A stretch of 64,000 bases of DNA from Fluviicola sp. XM-24bin1 (GCA_003149635.1 QCWI01000001.1:250588-314587), one strand, 5' to 3'. Shown: positions 7,841 through 16,688, counted from the first letter of the stretch. Made by a program: numbers and translations. Notes: generated from the letters alone by a model not told the origin.

Positions 7841-8629
7841 ATGGCGAAGAGAGATATACCGGAAATTAACGCAGGATCGATGGCGGACATCGCTTTCCTA
7901 CTTCTCATTTTCTTCCTTGTAACAACTACAATGGAGAAGGATACGGCATACATTCGCTATATCCCGCAGAAGTTAGAAGATGTTCCACCTCCACCAGAGA
8001 TTGAGAATCGTAACATTTTTGAGATCAAAGCGAACAGCGCCAATCAATTGATGATTCGTGGTGAGATTATTGAGAATCCTGACGATATTTCCGAACGTGT
8101 GTTGGAGTTCTATAGAATGAACGAAAAGTTAACTGCTTCTCAAACGCAAGCTTATATTCAAAATTCAAGCTACAAGGGAATTGACTTTCCGTTCTATAGC
8201 CGTGTAACAATGCAGGGTATTGATGATGAGATTAACAGAAATACTGATGAATTGGAAAGAGCTGAGGCAGATGATGATGAAAACCTCATTACCTTCTACA
8301 CCAAAGTTTTAAAGGACTGGGATAAGAAAAAAGCCGCCCTAAAAACTTTGGGAGGAAGAGAATTGGTAGAGATTCACCCTCAAGCGCACGTCAGAATTGT
8401 AGTACAGCAGCAGACAGAATACAAATTGTTCGCTAAGATTCACTCAGAGATTCAAGAAGCATTGATCGAATTGAGAGATGAAGCGGCGCAAGAGTATTTT
8501 GATGATACGTACTCGAAAATGACGAAGCGCTTGGATCAGGACAAGGATGATAAGAAAGGTGACCGTAAAAAGGTTGCTGCTCTAGAAGTTTTGTTCCCAG
8601 AACGAATCATCGAAGTTAAACCGAACTAA
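7841..8629 (+). CDS. exbD: ExbD-family proton-channel subunit (long form)
   Basis: A 262-residue ExbD/TolR protein with one membrane helix (about 13-31) carrying the conserved proton-path aspartate (Asp16 in MADIAFLLLIFFLV), a short PPPPE linker and a large periplasmic part. The periplasmic part is about twice the length of enterobacterial ExbD: it has ANQLMIRGE (about 67-75), DFPFYSRVT (115-123), a charged helical insert (125-165), then HVRIVVQQQTEYKLF and IQEALIELRDEAAQEYF, ending LFPERIIEVKP. This periplasmic region has a clear lipoprotein counterpart in the window at 31396-32283. Third gene of the operon. Confidence 0.9.
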   Translation: MAKRDIPEINAGSMADIAFLLLIFFLVTTTMEKDTAYIRYIPQKLEDVPPPPEIENRNIFEIKANSANQLMIRGEIIENPDDISERVLEFYRMNEKLTASQTQAYIQNSSYKGIDFPFYSRVTMQGIDDEINRNTDELERAEADDDENLITFYTKVLKDWDKKKAALKTLGGRELVEIHPQAHVRIVVQQQTEYKLFAKIHSEIQEALIELRDEAAQEYFDDTYSKMTKRLDQDKDDKKGDRKKVAALEVLFPERIIEVKPN

Positions 8630-8640
8630 TACTATTTTCT

Positions 8641-9153
8641 ATGTCAAAGTTTAGAAAAGAAAATAAGAAAGGAGCTCCTGGAGTAAACACTTCATCGCTA
8701 CCGGATATCGTATTTATGTTGTTGTTCTTCTTCATGGTAGCAACTACGACGAAAGAATCGGATCCAACGGTAGAAGTGAAGCGTCCCGAAGGAGTTAGCG
8801 CAACGGATTTAACACCGTACAAACAGCGTTCAGAGATCGACTTCCTTTACATTGGACAACCTCGAAATAAAGCACGTGCAGCAGACTTTAAACTAGGTCA
8901 TGCATTGTTCTTGGACAACGTGGCACAGCCGCAACCAGGAGAGCTTTATTCAACAAACAGTATTGCTCAATGGAAACTGGACAAAATGAACCAGAAGCCG
9001 TCGAACATGAATGAGCCAATTTCGAACGTAATTACTTGTATCAAGGCCGATCAGGGTGTACCTACGATCTTGATCTTCGATATTCGTGAGGCATTGCAAA
9101 ACATTAATGCATTGAAAATTGCATACGCTGTAGAAGATAAGTCAGCGATTTAA
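8641..9153 (+). CDS. exbD: ExbD-family proton-channel subunit (short form)
   Basis: A 170-residue ExbD/TolR protein with a basic N-terminus (FRKENKKG), one helix (about 20-38) with the conserved aspartate in SLPDIVFMLLFFFMV, and a periplasmic domain ending LKIAYAVEDKSAI. It starts 12 bases after the long ExbD. Two unequal ExbD genes beside one ExbB suggest a mixed ExbD dimer in the channel. No tonB gene follows; the operon ends at a strong terminator. Confidence 0.9.
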   Translation: MSKFRKENKKGAPGVNTSSLPDIVFMLLFFFMVATTTKESDPTVEVKRPEGVSATDLTPYKQRSEIDFLYIGQPRNKARAADFKLGHALFLDNVAQPQPGELYSTNSIAQWKLDKMNQKPSNMNEPISNVITCIKADQGVPTILIFDIREALQNINALKIAYAVEDKSAI

Positions 9154-9170
9154 TCATATCTAAGTTTATT

Positions 9171-9206
9171 AAGCCCTGATAAGCACTGCTTCATCAGGGC
9201 TTTTTT
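9171..9206 (+). terminator. Rho-independent terminator of the exbB operon
   Basis: Stem AGCCCTGAT / ATCAGGGCT followed by six T. Its loop contains AAGCACTGCTT, the same core as the small hairpins at 1073 and 1174. Confidence 0.9.
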
Positions 9207-9212
9207 ATTTAT

Positions 9213-9240
9213 AGTACCTTTCGGCTACGCTCAAGGTACT
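9213..9240 (-). repeat. Constant-core hairpin, minus-oriented copy
   Basis: Perfect 8-base stem AGTACCTT / AAGGTACT around loop TCGGCTACGCTC. The loop is the exact reverse complement of the loop at 9276-9287. Confidence 0.85.
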
Positions 9241-9269
9241 TGATCCAAAAGAATCCCAAGAAGAGTTAG

Positions 9270-9293
9270 GACACTGAGCGTAGCCGAAGTGTC
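9270..9293 (+). repeat. Constant-core hairpin, plus-oriented copy
   Basis: Perfect 6-base stem GACACT / AGTGTC around core GAGCGTAGCCGA. Core conserved, stem unrelated to its partner at 9213-9240. Confidence 0.85.
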
Positions 9294-9320
9294 ACACTCA
9301 CCCTCCGACTCACATCTGCA

Positions 9321-10349
9321 ATGAAGTTGTCATCAATTTTCCAACTCAGAGAACAAGCAACTCCGGCTCTAATCAACTTGCTGGAGTCTGTGACCTTGGG
9401 GACAAACGGTGCGCATTACCGTCATTTGGATACACGCGAACGCATCCATACAGCAGATAATCCACTACACCTGATTCTGGAACGAAATGATCGGGCTCTC
9501 GGCAATATTTCCTTTTGCAGAAGAGAATCAACCTGGTACGTACGTTACTTTGCCTTCGATAAATTGATGCAGGGAAGCGGGCAGAAGAAATCAAAAGGTT
9601 CGGGAGGAAAAATCAAGCAAGAGCTGGTGCAGTTTTTTGATGAAGTTATTGGCGCCGACCAACCGTATGGAGATATCAATTCCTTTTACGCTTACATCGA
9701 TCCTAACAATGAGAAAAGTCTTTGGATGAGCGAGAATTTTGGGTTCGAAACCAAAGCAACCATCGCAACTCAAACTTTCAGTCGGTCAAAGCATGTAAAA
9801 AACACACGTGTTGAAAAAATAAATGATTGGGAGAACGTCGCACCTTTTATTCGATCCGAATTTGAAGGCAATCATTACTATTTCGAGCACCACTTGAAGC
9901 AGGGGCCATTTTATGTTTTGAGAGACGAAGGAGGAAACATCGAAGCCTGTGCGAAAGCGACCAGAGCTACTTGGGCTTTCGAACGCTTGCCGGGAAAATT
10001 TGGCGGACTCTTAACAAAGATCATCCCCTATATTCCTGGGTTAAATAAAATCATACGTCCGAAAAGACATTCATTTTTAGTCCCGGAAGCCGTCGTCGTA
10101 AAGAACAATGATTCAGAATTACTCGAAGAGCTATTAGAAGGAATGTTGGCGCTTGAAAAAGAACATTTGATGCTTTGGTGGATCGATGAAGTTGCACCCT
10201 TGTTTCAAGCTACGAAGGACAAGGTGAAATGGGGATTGCTGCACAAATTCATTGGTGTTAATAGGGCAAACCTCGTCGTAAAACACAACGATAAATTCGA
10301 ATATGATAATTCGATTCCCGTCTATACCTGCGGATTTGATTTTGTGTAA
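9321..10349 (+). CDS. GNAT-like acyltransferase domain protein, unknown substrate
   Basis: A 342-residue cytoplasmic protein. The first half has features of a GNAT fold: strand LHLILERNDRALGNISF, strand WYVRYFAF, a basic glycine/lysine loop (SGQKKSKGSGGK, about 87-98) where GNATs bind the coenzyme A pyrophosphate, and the motif FYAYIDPNNEKSLWMSENFGF split by family convention at residue N/F near 140. The second half looks like a duplicated or diverged acyltransferase lobe. The acceptor is not predictable. It stands alone before pth, whose promoter overlaps this gene's stop codon. A generic GNAT call is the most I can support. Confidence 0.72.
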   Translation: MKLSSIFQLREQATPALINLLESVTLGTNGAHYRHLDTRERIHTADNPLHLILERNDRALGNISFCRRESTWYVRYFAFDKLMQGSGQKKSKGSGGKIKQELVQFFDEVIGADQPYGDINSFYAYIDPNNEKSLWMSENFGFETKATIATQTFSRSKHVKNTRVEKINDWENVAPFIRSEFEGNHYYFEHHLKQGPFYVLRDEGGNIEACAKATRATWAFERLPGKFGGLLTKIIPYIPGLNKIIRPKRHSFLVPEAVVVKNNDSELLEELLEGMLALEKEHLMLWWIDEVAPLFQATKDKVKWGLLHKFIGVNRANLVVKHNDKFEYDNSIPVYTCGFDFV

Positions 10350-10354
10350 TTTTG
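10347..10354 (+). promoter_or_regulatory. -7 element TAATTTTG before pth, containing the upstream stop codon
   Basis: Exact TAnnTTTG match ending four bases before the pth ATG. Its first three bases are the TAA stop codon of the GNAT-like gene. Confidence 0.7.
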
Positions 10355-10358
10355 CCGT

Positions 10359-10922
10359 ATGAAATACTTGATTGTTGGTTTGGGGAATCCGGGCGCGAAG
10401 TATGAAAATACACGTCACAATATCGGGTTCAAGGTAGTAGAGTCTTTCGCGAAGGAGTTTGAAGGGAAGTTTGCATTGGACAAGCAAGCGGAAATTGCGA
10501 CCGTGAAGTTCAAAGGCCGTACCATCATTTTAGCGAAGCCAACAACCTTCATGAATCTTTCTGGAAAGGCGGTCAATTACTGGATGCAGCAAGAGAAAAT
10601 TCCCATCGAAAACGTTCTGATCATTACCGATGATATCGCACTTCCATTTGGCACCCTCCGCATGCGTGGAAAAGGATCGGATGGCGGTCATAACGGGTTG
10701 AAAGATATTCAAGCAACGTTGAATTCAGCGAAGTATGCTCGTTTACGATTTGGCGTTGGAAGCGATTTCCACAAAGGCCGTCAAGTCGATTACGTCCTCG
10801 GGGAATGGACTCCAGAGGAGAACGAAAAAATGGAAGAGCGCATCAAAACTTCCAAAGAATTCATCAAAGGATTTACCACGATCGGCTTGCAACGCACCAT
10901 GTCGAATTGGAATAATAAGTAG
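10359..10922 (+). CDS. pth: Peptidyl-tRNA hydrolase
   Basis: A 187-residue enzyme that recycles peptidyl-tRNAs released from stalled ribosomes by cleaving the ester bond. Signature residues are visible: VGLGNPGAKYENTRHNIGF with Asn10 and catalytic His20, the TTFMNLSG loop with the substrate-binding Asn, and DDIALPFGTLRMRGKGSDGG followed by HNGLK. Length matches bacterial Pth. The upstream promoter suggests a leaderless mRNA. The gene is followed by a repeat-rich gap rather than by a partner gene. Confidence 0.96.
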   Translation: MKYLIVGLGNPGAKYENTRHNIGFKVVESFAKEFEGKFALDKQAEIATVKFKGRTIILAKPTTFMNLSGKAVNYWMQQEKIPIENVLIITDDIALPFGTLRMRGKGSDGGHNGLKDIQATLNSAKYARLRFGVGSDFHKGRQVDYVLGEWTPEENEKMEERIKTSKEFIKGFTTIGLQRTMSNWNNK

Positions 10923-10928
10923 GCTTCC

Positions 10929-10997
10929 TGCCTGCCGGTCAGGCACGGCGAGGGTCTCAGCCTACACTCATAGTACCCTGAGGTTCTCGAAGGGTAC
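10929..10997 (+). repeat. Cluster of three small hairpins after pth
   Basis: TGCCTG-ccggt-CAGGCA (10929-10945), GGC-gagggtctca-GCC (10947-10962, weak) and GTACCCT-gaggttctcga-AGGGTAC (10973-10997, perfect 7-base stem). The last has the GAGGTTCTCGA version of the constant core. The rest of 10998-11175 holds a CCCCCT/AGGGGG hairpin (11055-11070) and TTCATTATTC-type words (11100-11140); no gene. Confidence 0.75.
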
Positions 10998-11175
10998 GGT
11001 TTCGGTTAAATTCGCACCGTCTTCATGAGGATGATTATTGTCCTCCCCCCCCAGCCCCCTCCAAAGGGGGAGTGAATTTCTATCGAAAATCTGCACTATC
11101 ATTCATTATTCCTAATTCATTATTCTTTATTTCATCACCCCTATTCTGTATATTTACCGTTTCAAAATTTGATAA

Positions 11176-12615
11176 ATGGAAAGAACGAAAATTATCGATG
11201 TTTTGCGCAGTGAAGCAACGGGAAGTGATGTCCTAGTGAAGGGTTGGGTACGATCGTTTAGAGCAAATCGATTTATTGCTTTGAATGACGGTTCTACAAT
11301 CAAAAATATTCAGGCCGTTGTGGATTTCGAGAATTTCGATGAAGCCATTTTGAAGAAGGTATCCACTGGGGCGGCACTGACCATCACAGGAAAATTAGTG
11401 GAGTCCCAAGGGTCGGGTCAATCAGTTGAGATTCAGGTAGCTGCTATCGATGTTATGGGAGAAGTAGATCCTGAGGAGTTGAGCAAAACGGTGATGCAAC
11501 CGAAGCGTCACTCCATGGAATTTTTGCGCGAACAAGCACACTTGCGTTTCAGAACGAATACGTTTGGGGCAGTATTCCGCATTCGTCACGCGGTGGCATT
11601 CGCCATCCACAAGTTCTTCAATGATCGCGGATTCTTCTATTTACACACTCCGATTATTACTGGTTCCGATGCTGAAGGAGCAGGGGAAATGTTTCGTATT
11701 TCGACGCTGGATCCAATCAACCCGCCTTTGACGGAAGAAGGAGAAGTGGATTACAAACAAGACTTCTTTGGAAAGCAAGTGAACTTGACAGTTTCCGGGC
11801 AATTGGAAGCTGAATTAGGAGCGATGGCACTTGGACAAGTTTATACCTTCGGCCCAACGTTCAGGGCGGAAAATTCGAATACTTCTCGTCACCTCGCGGA
11901 ATTCTGGATGATTGAACCAGAAGTAGCTTTCAACAATTTGAAAGACAACATGGATTTGACAGAGGACTTCTTGAAATACATCGCAGATTACGTTTTAACG
12001 AACTGCGCAGATGATTTGCAGTTCTTGCACGATAAAGAAGTGAAAGAAGATTCTCAAAAGCCAACGGCAGAACGCAACGAATTGAACTTGATCGATCGAT
12101 TGAAGTTCGTTGTAGAGAATGAGTTTAAACGTTTGACTTATACTGAGGCTATCGAAGTATTGAAGCGCTCGAAGCCTTATAAAAAAGGTAAGTTCCAATA
12201 CGATGTAGAGTGGGGAATCGACTTGCAAAGTGAGCACGAACGCTATTTGGTAGAGAAAGAATTCAAATGTCCGGTAATCTTGACGGACTATCCAGCTGAG
12301 ATCAAAGCCTTCTATATGCGTCAAAATGATGACGGTAAGACGGTAGCCGCAATGGACGTTTTGTTCCCAGGAATTGGTGAAATCGTTGGAGGATCACAAC
12401 GAGAGGAGCGTTTGGATGTATTGAAAAAGAAAATGGCCGACTTCAATATTCCTGAAGAGGAATTGGATTGGTATTTAGATACACGTCGCTTCGGAACTGC
12501 AGAACACGCAGGCTTCGGACTTGGGTTCGAAAGAATGGTAATGTTCGTTACCGGAATGACCAACATTCGAGACGTAATTCCATTCCCTAGAACACCTCAA
12601 AACGCAGAATTTTAA
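11176..12615 (+). CDS. asnS: Asparaginyl-tRNA synthetase
   Basis: A 479-residue class IIb aminoacyl-tRNA synthetase that charges tRNA-Asn. It starts with the OB-fold anticodon domain ([20 protein letters not shown], residues about 19-38). The class II core follows: [10 protein letters not shown], motif 2 [20 protein letters not shown] (about 235-254) and motif 3 [12 protein letters not shown] with [12 protein letters not shown] at the end. The Asn-specific PFPRTP ending separates it from AspRS. It contains the usual extra helical insert of this phylum around residues 270-330. Co-directional with rpoN, 57 bases apart. Confidence 0.96.
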   Translation: MERTKIIDVLRSEATGSDVLVKGWVRSFRANRFIALNDGSTIKNIQAVVDFENFDEAILKKVSTGAALTITGKLVESQGSGQSVEIQVAAIDVMGEVDPEELSKTVMQPKRHSMEFLREQAHLRFRTNTFGAVFRIRHAVAFAIHKFFNDRGFFYLHTPIITGSDAEGAGEMFRISTLDPINPPLTEEGEVDYKQDFFGKQVNLTVSGQLEAELGAMALGQVYTFGPTFRAENSNTSRHLAEFWMIEPEVAFNNLKDNMDLTEDFLKYIADYVLTNCADDLQFLHDKEVKEDSQKPTAERNELNLIDRLKFVVENEFKRLTYTEAIEVLKRSKPYKKGKFQYDVEWGIDLQSEHERYLVEKEFKCPVILTDYPAEIKAFYMRQNDDGKTVAAMDVLFPGIGEIVGGSQREERLDVLKKKMADFNIPEEELDWYLDTRRFGTAEHAGFGLGFERMVMFVTGMTNIRDVIPFPRTPQNAEF

Positions 12616-12672
12616 AAGAACGGCACGGTTTTCGTGAAAAATAAAGTATCTTTTAATCCGCGATTTTAATTT

Positions 12673-14109
12673 ATGGCCTTAAAACAGACACTTGCACACA
12701 AATTGGAGCAGCGACTCTCTCCACAACAGATTCAGCTCATGAAACTGTTGCAAGTGCCTACCATGGAATTAGATCAGCGCATCAAACAGGAAATCGAAGA
12801 GAATCCGGCATTGGAAGAAGGTTCCGATCGTGAGGAAGACGAGTTTGAAGGGAACGAAGAGCAAGAAATCCGCGAAGATGAAGATTTCGACATCGGGGAT
12901 TATCTTTCTGACGACGCCGATTACAAAACACGTGTATCCAACAAAGGAAAAGACGAAGACGAGAAGGTAATTCCGCTTTCGGGAGATCAAACGTTCCAAG
13001 AACGAATGACCGAGCAATTGCATCTGTTGGATTTGGATGAAACGGAATTCATGATCGCAGTAACGATTATCGGAAATCTAGATGAATCGGGATACCTGAA
13101 TCGTGAAATCGAAGCGATTGTGGACGACTTGGCGTTCTCATCGAATGTATCCACTACCGAAGAGCAAGTGGAGCATGTGTTGAGCATCATTCAGGAATTG
13201 GATCCAGCAGGCGTTGGAGCCAGAGATTTACAGGAATGTTTGTTATTGCAGATTCAGCGCAAGCAGAACGGCGATATTACAAAATATACAGCACTTAAGA
13301 TTTTGGAGGATCACTTCGAAGAGTTTACGAAGAAACACTACTCGAAGATTTTGAAGAAGTTGGAAATAGATGACGAAGATTTGAAGGAAGCGATCAATGA
13401 GATCGTGAAATTGAATCCGAAACCAGGAGGATCCATGAAGGAGGCTTCCGGGAATTTCCAGCAGATCATTCCAGACTTTATCATTACAGAAAACGAGGGG
13501 AGATTAACACTTTCTCTGAACGGACGGAATGCTCCAGAATTACGCGTAAGCGACGATTACAAAAACATGCTGAAGAAGTATGCAGAAGGTGCGGTAAGTT
13601 CTAAAGCAGACAAAGAAGCCTTGACCTTCGTGAAGCAGAAGTTGGATGGAGCCAAATGGTTTATAGATGCGATCAAACAGCGCCAGAATACCTTGCTTCT
13701 TACGATGGATGCCATCATGACCTATCAGAAGAGTTTCTTCCTTACGGGCGATGAAACGAACATGAAACCAATGATTCTGAAGGATATCGCGGAGAAAGTC
13801 AACTTAGACATCTCAACGATTTCACGTGTAGCGAATAGCAAGTACGTACAAACGGATCACGGAATCTTCTCTCTGAAGTTCTTTTTCTCTGAATCACTTT
13901 CTACCGATTCCGGAGAGGAGGTATCAACGCGAGAGGTGAAGAAAATCCTTAGCGAAGCCGTTGAAGGGGAAGATAAGCGTAAGCCACTCACAGATGAGAA
14001 ATTGGCCAACCTTCTGAAAGAAAAAGGCTACAACATTGCCCGCAGAACGGTAGCGAAATACCGAGAACAATTAAATATTCCTGTAGCGCGATTGCGCAAA
14101 GAGCTCTAA
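12673..14109 (+). CDS. rpoN: RNA polymerase sigma-54 factor
   Basis: A 478-residue sigma-54. Region I is glutamine/leucine-rich (QTLAHKLEQRLSPQQIQLMK), region II is strongly acidic (about residues 52-100), the core-binding domain spans about 110-290, and the HTH is near 380-400 (DISTISRVANSKY). The RpoN box ARRTVAKYRE lies near the C-terminus (about 456-465). Sigma-54 directs activator-dependent transcription from -24/-12 promoters. No sigma-54 activator of the AAA+ type is in the window. The stop codon overlaps the next ATG by one base. Confidence 0.96.
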   Translation: MALKQTLAHKLEQRLSPQQIQLMKLLQVPTMELDQRIKQEIEENPALEEGSDREEDEFEGNEEQEIREDEDFDIGDYLSDDADYKTRVSNKGKDEDEKVIPLSGDQTFQERMTEQLHLLDLDETEFMIAVTIIGNLDESGYLNREIEAIVDDLAFSSNVSTTEEQVEHVLSIIQELDPAGVGARDLQECLLLQIQRKQNGDITKYTALKILEDHFEEFTKKHYSKILKKLEIDDEDLKEAINEIVKLNPKPGGSMKEASGNFQQIIPDFIITENEGRLTLSLNGRNAPELRVSDDYKNMLKKYAEGAVSSKADKEALTFVKQKLDGAKWFIDAIKQRQNTLLLTMDAIMTYQKSFFLTGDETNMKPMILKDIAEKVNLDISTISRVANSKYVQTDHGIFSLKFFFSESLSTDSGEEVSTREVKKILSEAVEGEDKRKPLTDEKLANLLKEKGYNIARRTVAKYREQLNIPVARLRKEL

Positions 14110-14759
14110 TGGAATTATTCTCAAAAATCATATCCTGGGTTTTCTTACCGCTGTTTATGCCGGTATATGCCATGGCGGCCGTGATGTATATTCCATCTGG
14201 TTATGCTTTCGAAGAAATGAAGTTGTATTCGATGTACACCATTGACGACAGTTGGAAACTAGTGACTTTAGGAGCCTATTTCATTTTCACGACCGTAATG
14301 CCAGGTGCAGCTTTCCTAATTATGTACAAATCTGGGATCGTTTCCACTCCTGAGATGGATGATCGTAAGGAACGTTGGTTACCGATGGCGATGACCATAC
14401 TTTTTACAGGTCTATTGTACTTCTTTTTGGCCCGAACCTTTGCACCGATTGAAGAGATTCCAAAGTACATTGAGAACCTTGCTTTGGCTGGGATTCTCGT
14501 ATCGCTTTGTTTCGTTCCATTGAACCGCTGGAAGAAGGTAAGTGTTCATGCCGCCGGAGCCGGAATCTTCACTGGATTTTTGCTCGCGTACTTGGCACAA
14601 CACACCTATTTTTCGGTTTGGTTAGCACCGCTGGCACTGGTTGTTTCGGGTGCGGTAATGACGGCGCGATTATATCTCGAAAAGCACTCATTAACTGAGG
14701 TTTCTGTAGGCTGGAGCGTAGGAACTTTTGTTACCTTTGCGGTTAATTACTGGTTGTAA
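14109..14759 (+). CDS. PAP2-like integral membrane protein
   Basis: A 216-residue protein with about six membrane helices. Two stretches recall the C-terminal phosphatase motifs of the PAP2 family: VHAAGAGIFTGF (about 141-152) and ARLYLEKHSLTEVSVGWSVG (about 185-204), the latter like SRxYLxxHxxxEVxxGxxxG. PAP2 enzymes dephosphorylate lipid pyrophosphates or lipid phosphates. The first histidine motif is degenerate, so activity is uncertain. It overlaps rpoN by one base (TAATG), which implies coupling. Confidence 0.72.
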   Translation: MELFSKIISWVFLPLFMPVYAMAAVMYIPSGYAFEEMKLYSMYTIDDSWKLVTLGAYFIFTTVMPGAAFLIMYKSGIVSTPEMDDRKERWLPMAMTILFTGLLYFFLARTFAPIEEIPKYIENLALAGILVSLCFVPLNRWKKVSVHAAGAGIFTGFLLAYLAQHTYFSVWLAPLALVVSGAVMTARLYLEKHSLTEVSVGWSVGTFVTFAVNYWL

Positions 14760-14805
14760 CATATCATTGGCAACATTTTTGCCGTTTTCATAAGAAATCA
14801 GACAT

Positions 14806-15642
14806 ATGAAAAAGAAAATTCTCCCATTTCTTGCCATGCTCGCAATTATCTCCGCTTGCGGCTTAATCAACGAAAAAAACAAAGGTAAAGGCGTTAACTT
14901 ATTCACCGTTGCCGATGACAAAGCGCTTGGTGCTCAAGTAGCAGCAGAAATTGATGGAAACCCCGAACAATTCCCATTGTTGGACTCCGTGGAATACGCT
15001 GAAGTGTATGAATACATTTACGAGGTGCGTGATAATATCCTAAACTCTGGTCAAGTTGATTATAAAGATGAATTTGACTGGCGTTTGCGCATCATCCATG
15101 ATGATAGCACATTGAACGCTTTCTGTACACCAGGAGGATATATCTACATCTACACAGGGATCCTTAAATTTTTGGAATCGGAAGATGAATTTGCGGGTGT
15201 TTTAGGACACGAGATCGGTCATGCTGATATGCGTCATTCTACACGTCAAATGACAAAAATGTTCGGTGTTCAGGTATTGATTAGTGTTATCGCTGGAGAT
15301 CGTCAAATGTTGAGCGAGATAACATCAGCTTTGGTCAACTTGAGTTTTTCGCGCGCGCACGAGAACGAAGCCGATGAGCGTTCTGTTAAATATTTGTGTC
15401 CTACAGAATACAATTCAGCAGGAGGAGCAGGATTTTTCGAGAAGTTACAAGCTATGGGAGGAGAATCACCACCAGAGTTCTTGAGCACACATCCGAGTCC
15501 AGAAGGGCGAATTGAGAAGTTTAAAGAGCATAAAGAAACCATGCAGTGCGAAGGTGATGAAACTTTCAAAACGCGCTACGAAGAAATGGTGGCAAAACTT
15601 CCTACAACTCCAACAGGAGGGCCTAACTCAGGGAGACACTAA
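14806..15642 (+). CDS. M48-family zinc metalloprotease, lipoprotein
   Basis: A 278-residue protein with signal and lipobox (IISAC, Cys18), so probably anchored to the periplasmic side of a membrane. The zinc motif HEIGH lies at 135-139 (GVLGHEIGHADMRHSTRQM), with the third ligand in ENEAD near residue 190. It resembles BepA/LoiP-type peptidases that degrade misassembled outer-membrane proteins, but lacks the TPR domain of BepA; substrates are unknown. A near -7 element CATTTTTG is at 14774-14781. Confidence 0.9.
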   Translation: MKKKILPFLAMLAIISACGLINEKNKGKGVNLFTVADDKALGAQVAAEIDGNPEQFPLLDSVEYAEVYEYIYEVRDNILNSGQVDYKDEFDWRLRIIHDDSTLNAFCTPGGYIYIYTGILKFLESEDEFAGVLGHEIGHADMRHSTRQMTKMFGVQVLISVIAGDRQMLSEITSALVNLSFSRAHENEADERSVKYLCPTEYNSAGGAGFFEKLQAMGGESPPEFLSTHPSPEGRIEKFKEHKETMQCEGDETFKTRYEEMVAKLPTTPTGGPNSGRH

Positions 15643-15695
15643 TTATCGGGAAATATTTGTAAATTAAGGGTCGTATCCATCTACCTACGGAAAAC

Positions 15696-16688
15696 ATGAA
15701 AACCAAAAGAACCTCTCTCAACGATATCGCCAAGGCGCTGAATGTGTCAAAAGCGACTGTATCATTCGTATTGAACGGAAAAGGAGATCAATTCAATATC
15801 AGCAAGGAAAAACAACGGTTGATTAAGGAAAAGGCCAAAGAACTTTCCTACGTTCCTAACTTCTTTGCGAAGAGCCTTCGCCAGGGAGAAACCAAAACGA
15901 TTGGTTTGGTGTTGCCGGATATTTCTAACTCGTTCTACGCGGAAATCTGTAAGACCATTCAGGAGAAGCTTTACGATACGGGATACAATACCTTCATCGT
16001 AAATACGAACGACGATGTAGAATTGGAGAAGGTTTTGATGCGTGAATTGATTCAACGTTCCATTGATGGAATGATCATCGCGCCTAGTAACGATATCAAG
16101 CAGTTGATTCCAATTCTTTTGGAAACGCATATTCCGGTGGTGTTTACGGATCGTCCGGGAGATGAAAATGCCGATTTTGTTGGGGTAGACAATCGTGCAG
16201 AATCGAAGAAATTGATTCGTTCATTCACGAAAAAACCAAAGCGTTTATCAGCACTAGTTCCATATCCTGAGAATGTTTCTACCATTCAGGAGCGCATCCA
16301 AGGAACAAAAGAAGCGTGTGAAGCCGACGGCATCGAATACAACTATGTGGATCTTCCAGAAGATCAGGAGGAAGTAAACAAGTTGATTCAACAGGAGTTG
16401 GAAGCTGGCACGGATTCCTTCATCGCCTTGAATAACAAATGTACCTTGTTGGCACTTTCTGCATTGAATAAGGCGGGAGTTCGAATTCCAGAGGATGTTC
16501 GTTTGATTTCATTCGACGACAGTGAGGCTTTCCGATACATGAATCCACCAATTTCTGCATTGCGTCAGCCTATTGTTCAAATTGGATTGCAGACGGTAGA
16601 TCGCATGTACGAGCGATTGAAGAAATCAAAATCTCCGGGTGAGCACTTTATCCTAGATTGCGATTTCCAAGCACGCGAGTCGCACTAA
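15696..16688 (+). CDS. LacI-family transcriptional regulator
   Basis: A 330-residue regulator. The N-terminal HTH is textbook (SLNDIAKALNVSKATVSFVL, about residues 7-26) with hinge YVPNFFAKSLRQGETKTIGL, then a periplasmic-binding-protein-like sensor domain (LVLPDISNSFYAEI, DGMIIAPS, PVVFTDRPG, LISFDDSEAF). Such proteins usually bind a sugar or nucleoside and repress catabolic genes. No obvious target operon is adjacent: the gene to the right encodes a secreted protein and the one to the left a protease. Targets are probably elsewhere. Confidence 0.93.
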   Translation: MKTKRTSLNDIAKALNVSKATVSFVLNGKGDQFNISKEKQRLIKEKAKELSYVPNFFAKSLRQGETKTIGLVLPDISNSFYAEICKTIQEKLYDTGYNTFIVNTNDDVELEKVLMRELIQRSIDGMIIAPSNDIKQLIPILLETHIPVVFTDRPGDENADFVGVDNRAESKKLIRSFTKKPKRLSALVPYPENVSTIQERIQGTKEACEADGIEYNYVDLPEDQEEVNKLIQQELEAGTDSFIALNNKCTLLALSALNKAGVRIPEDVRLISFDDSEAFRYMNPPISALRQPIVQIGLQTVDRMYERLKKSKSPGEHFILDCDFQARESH

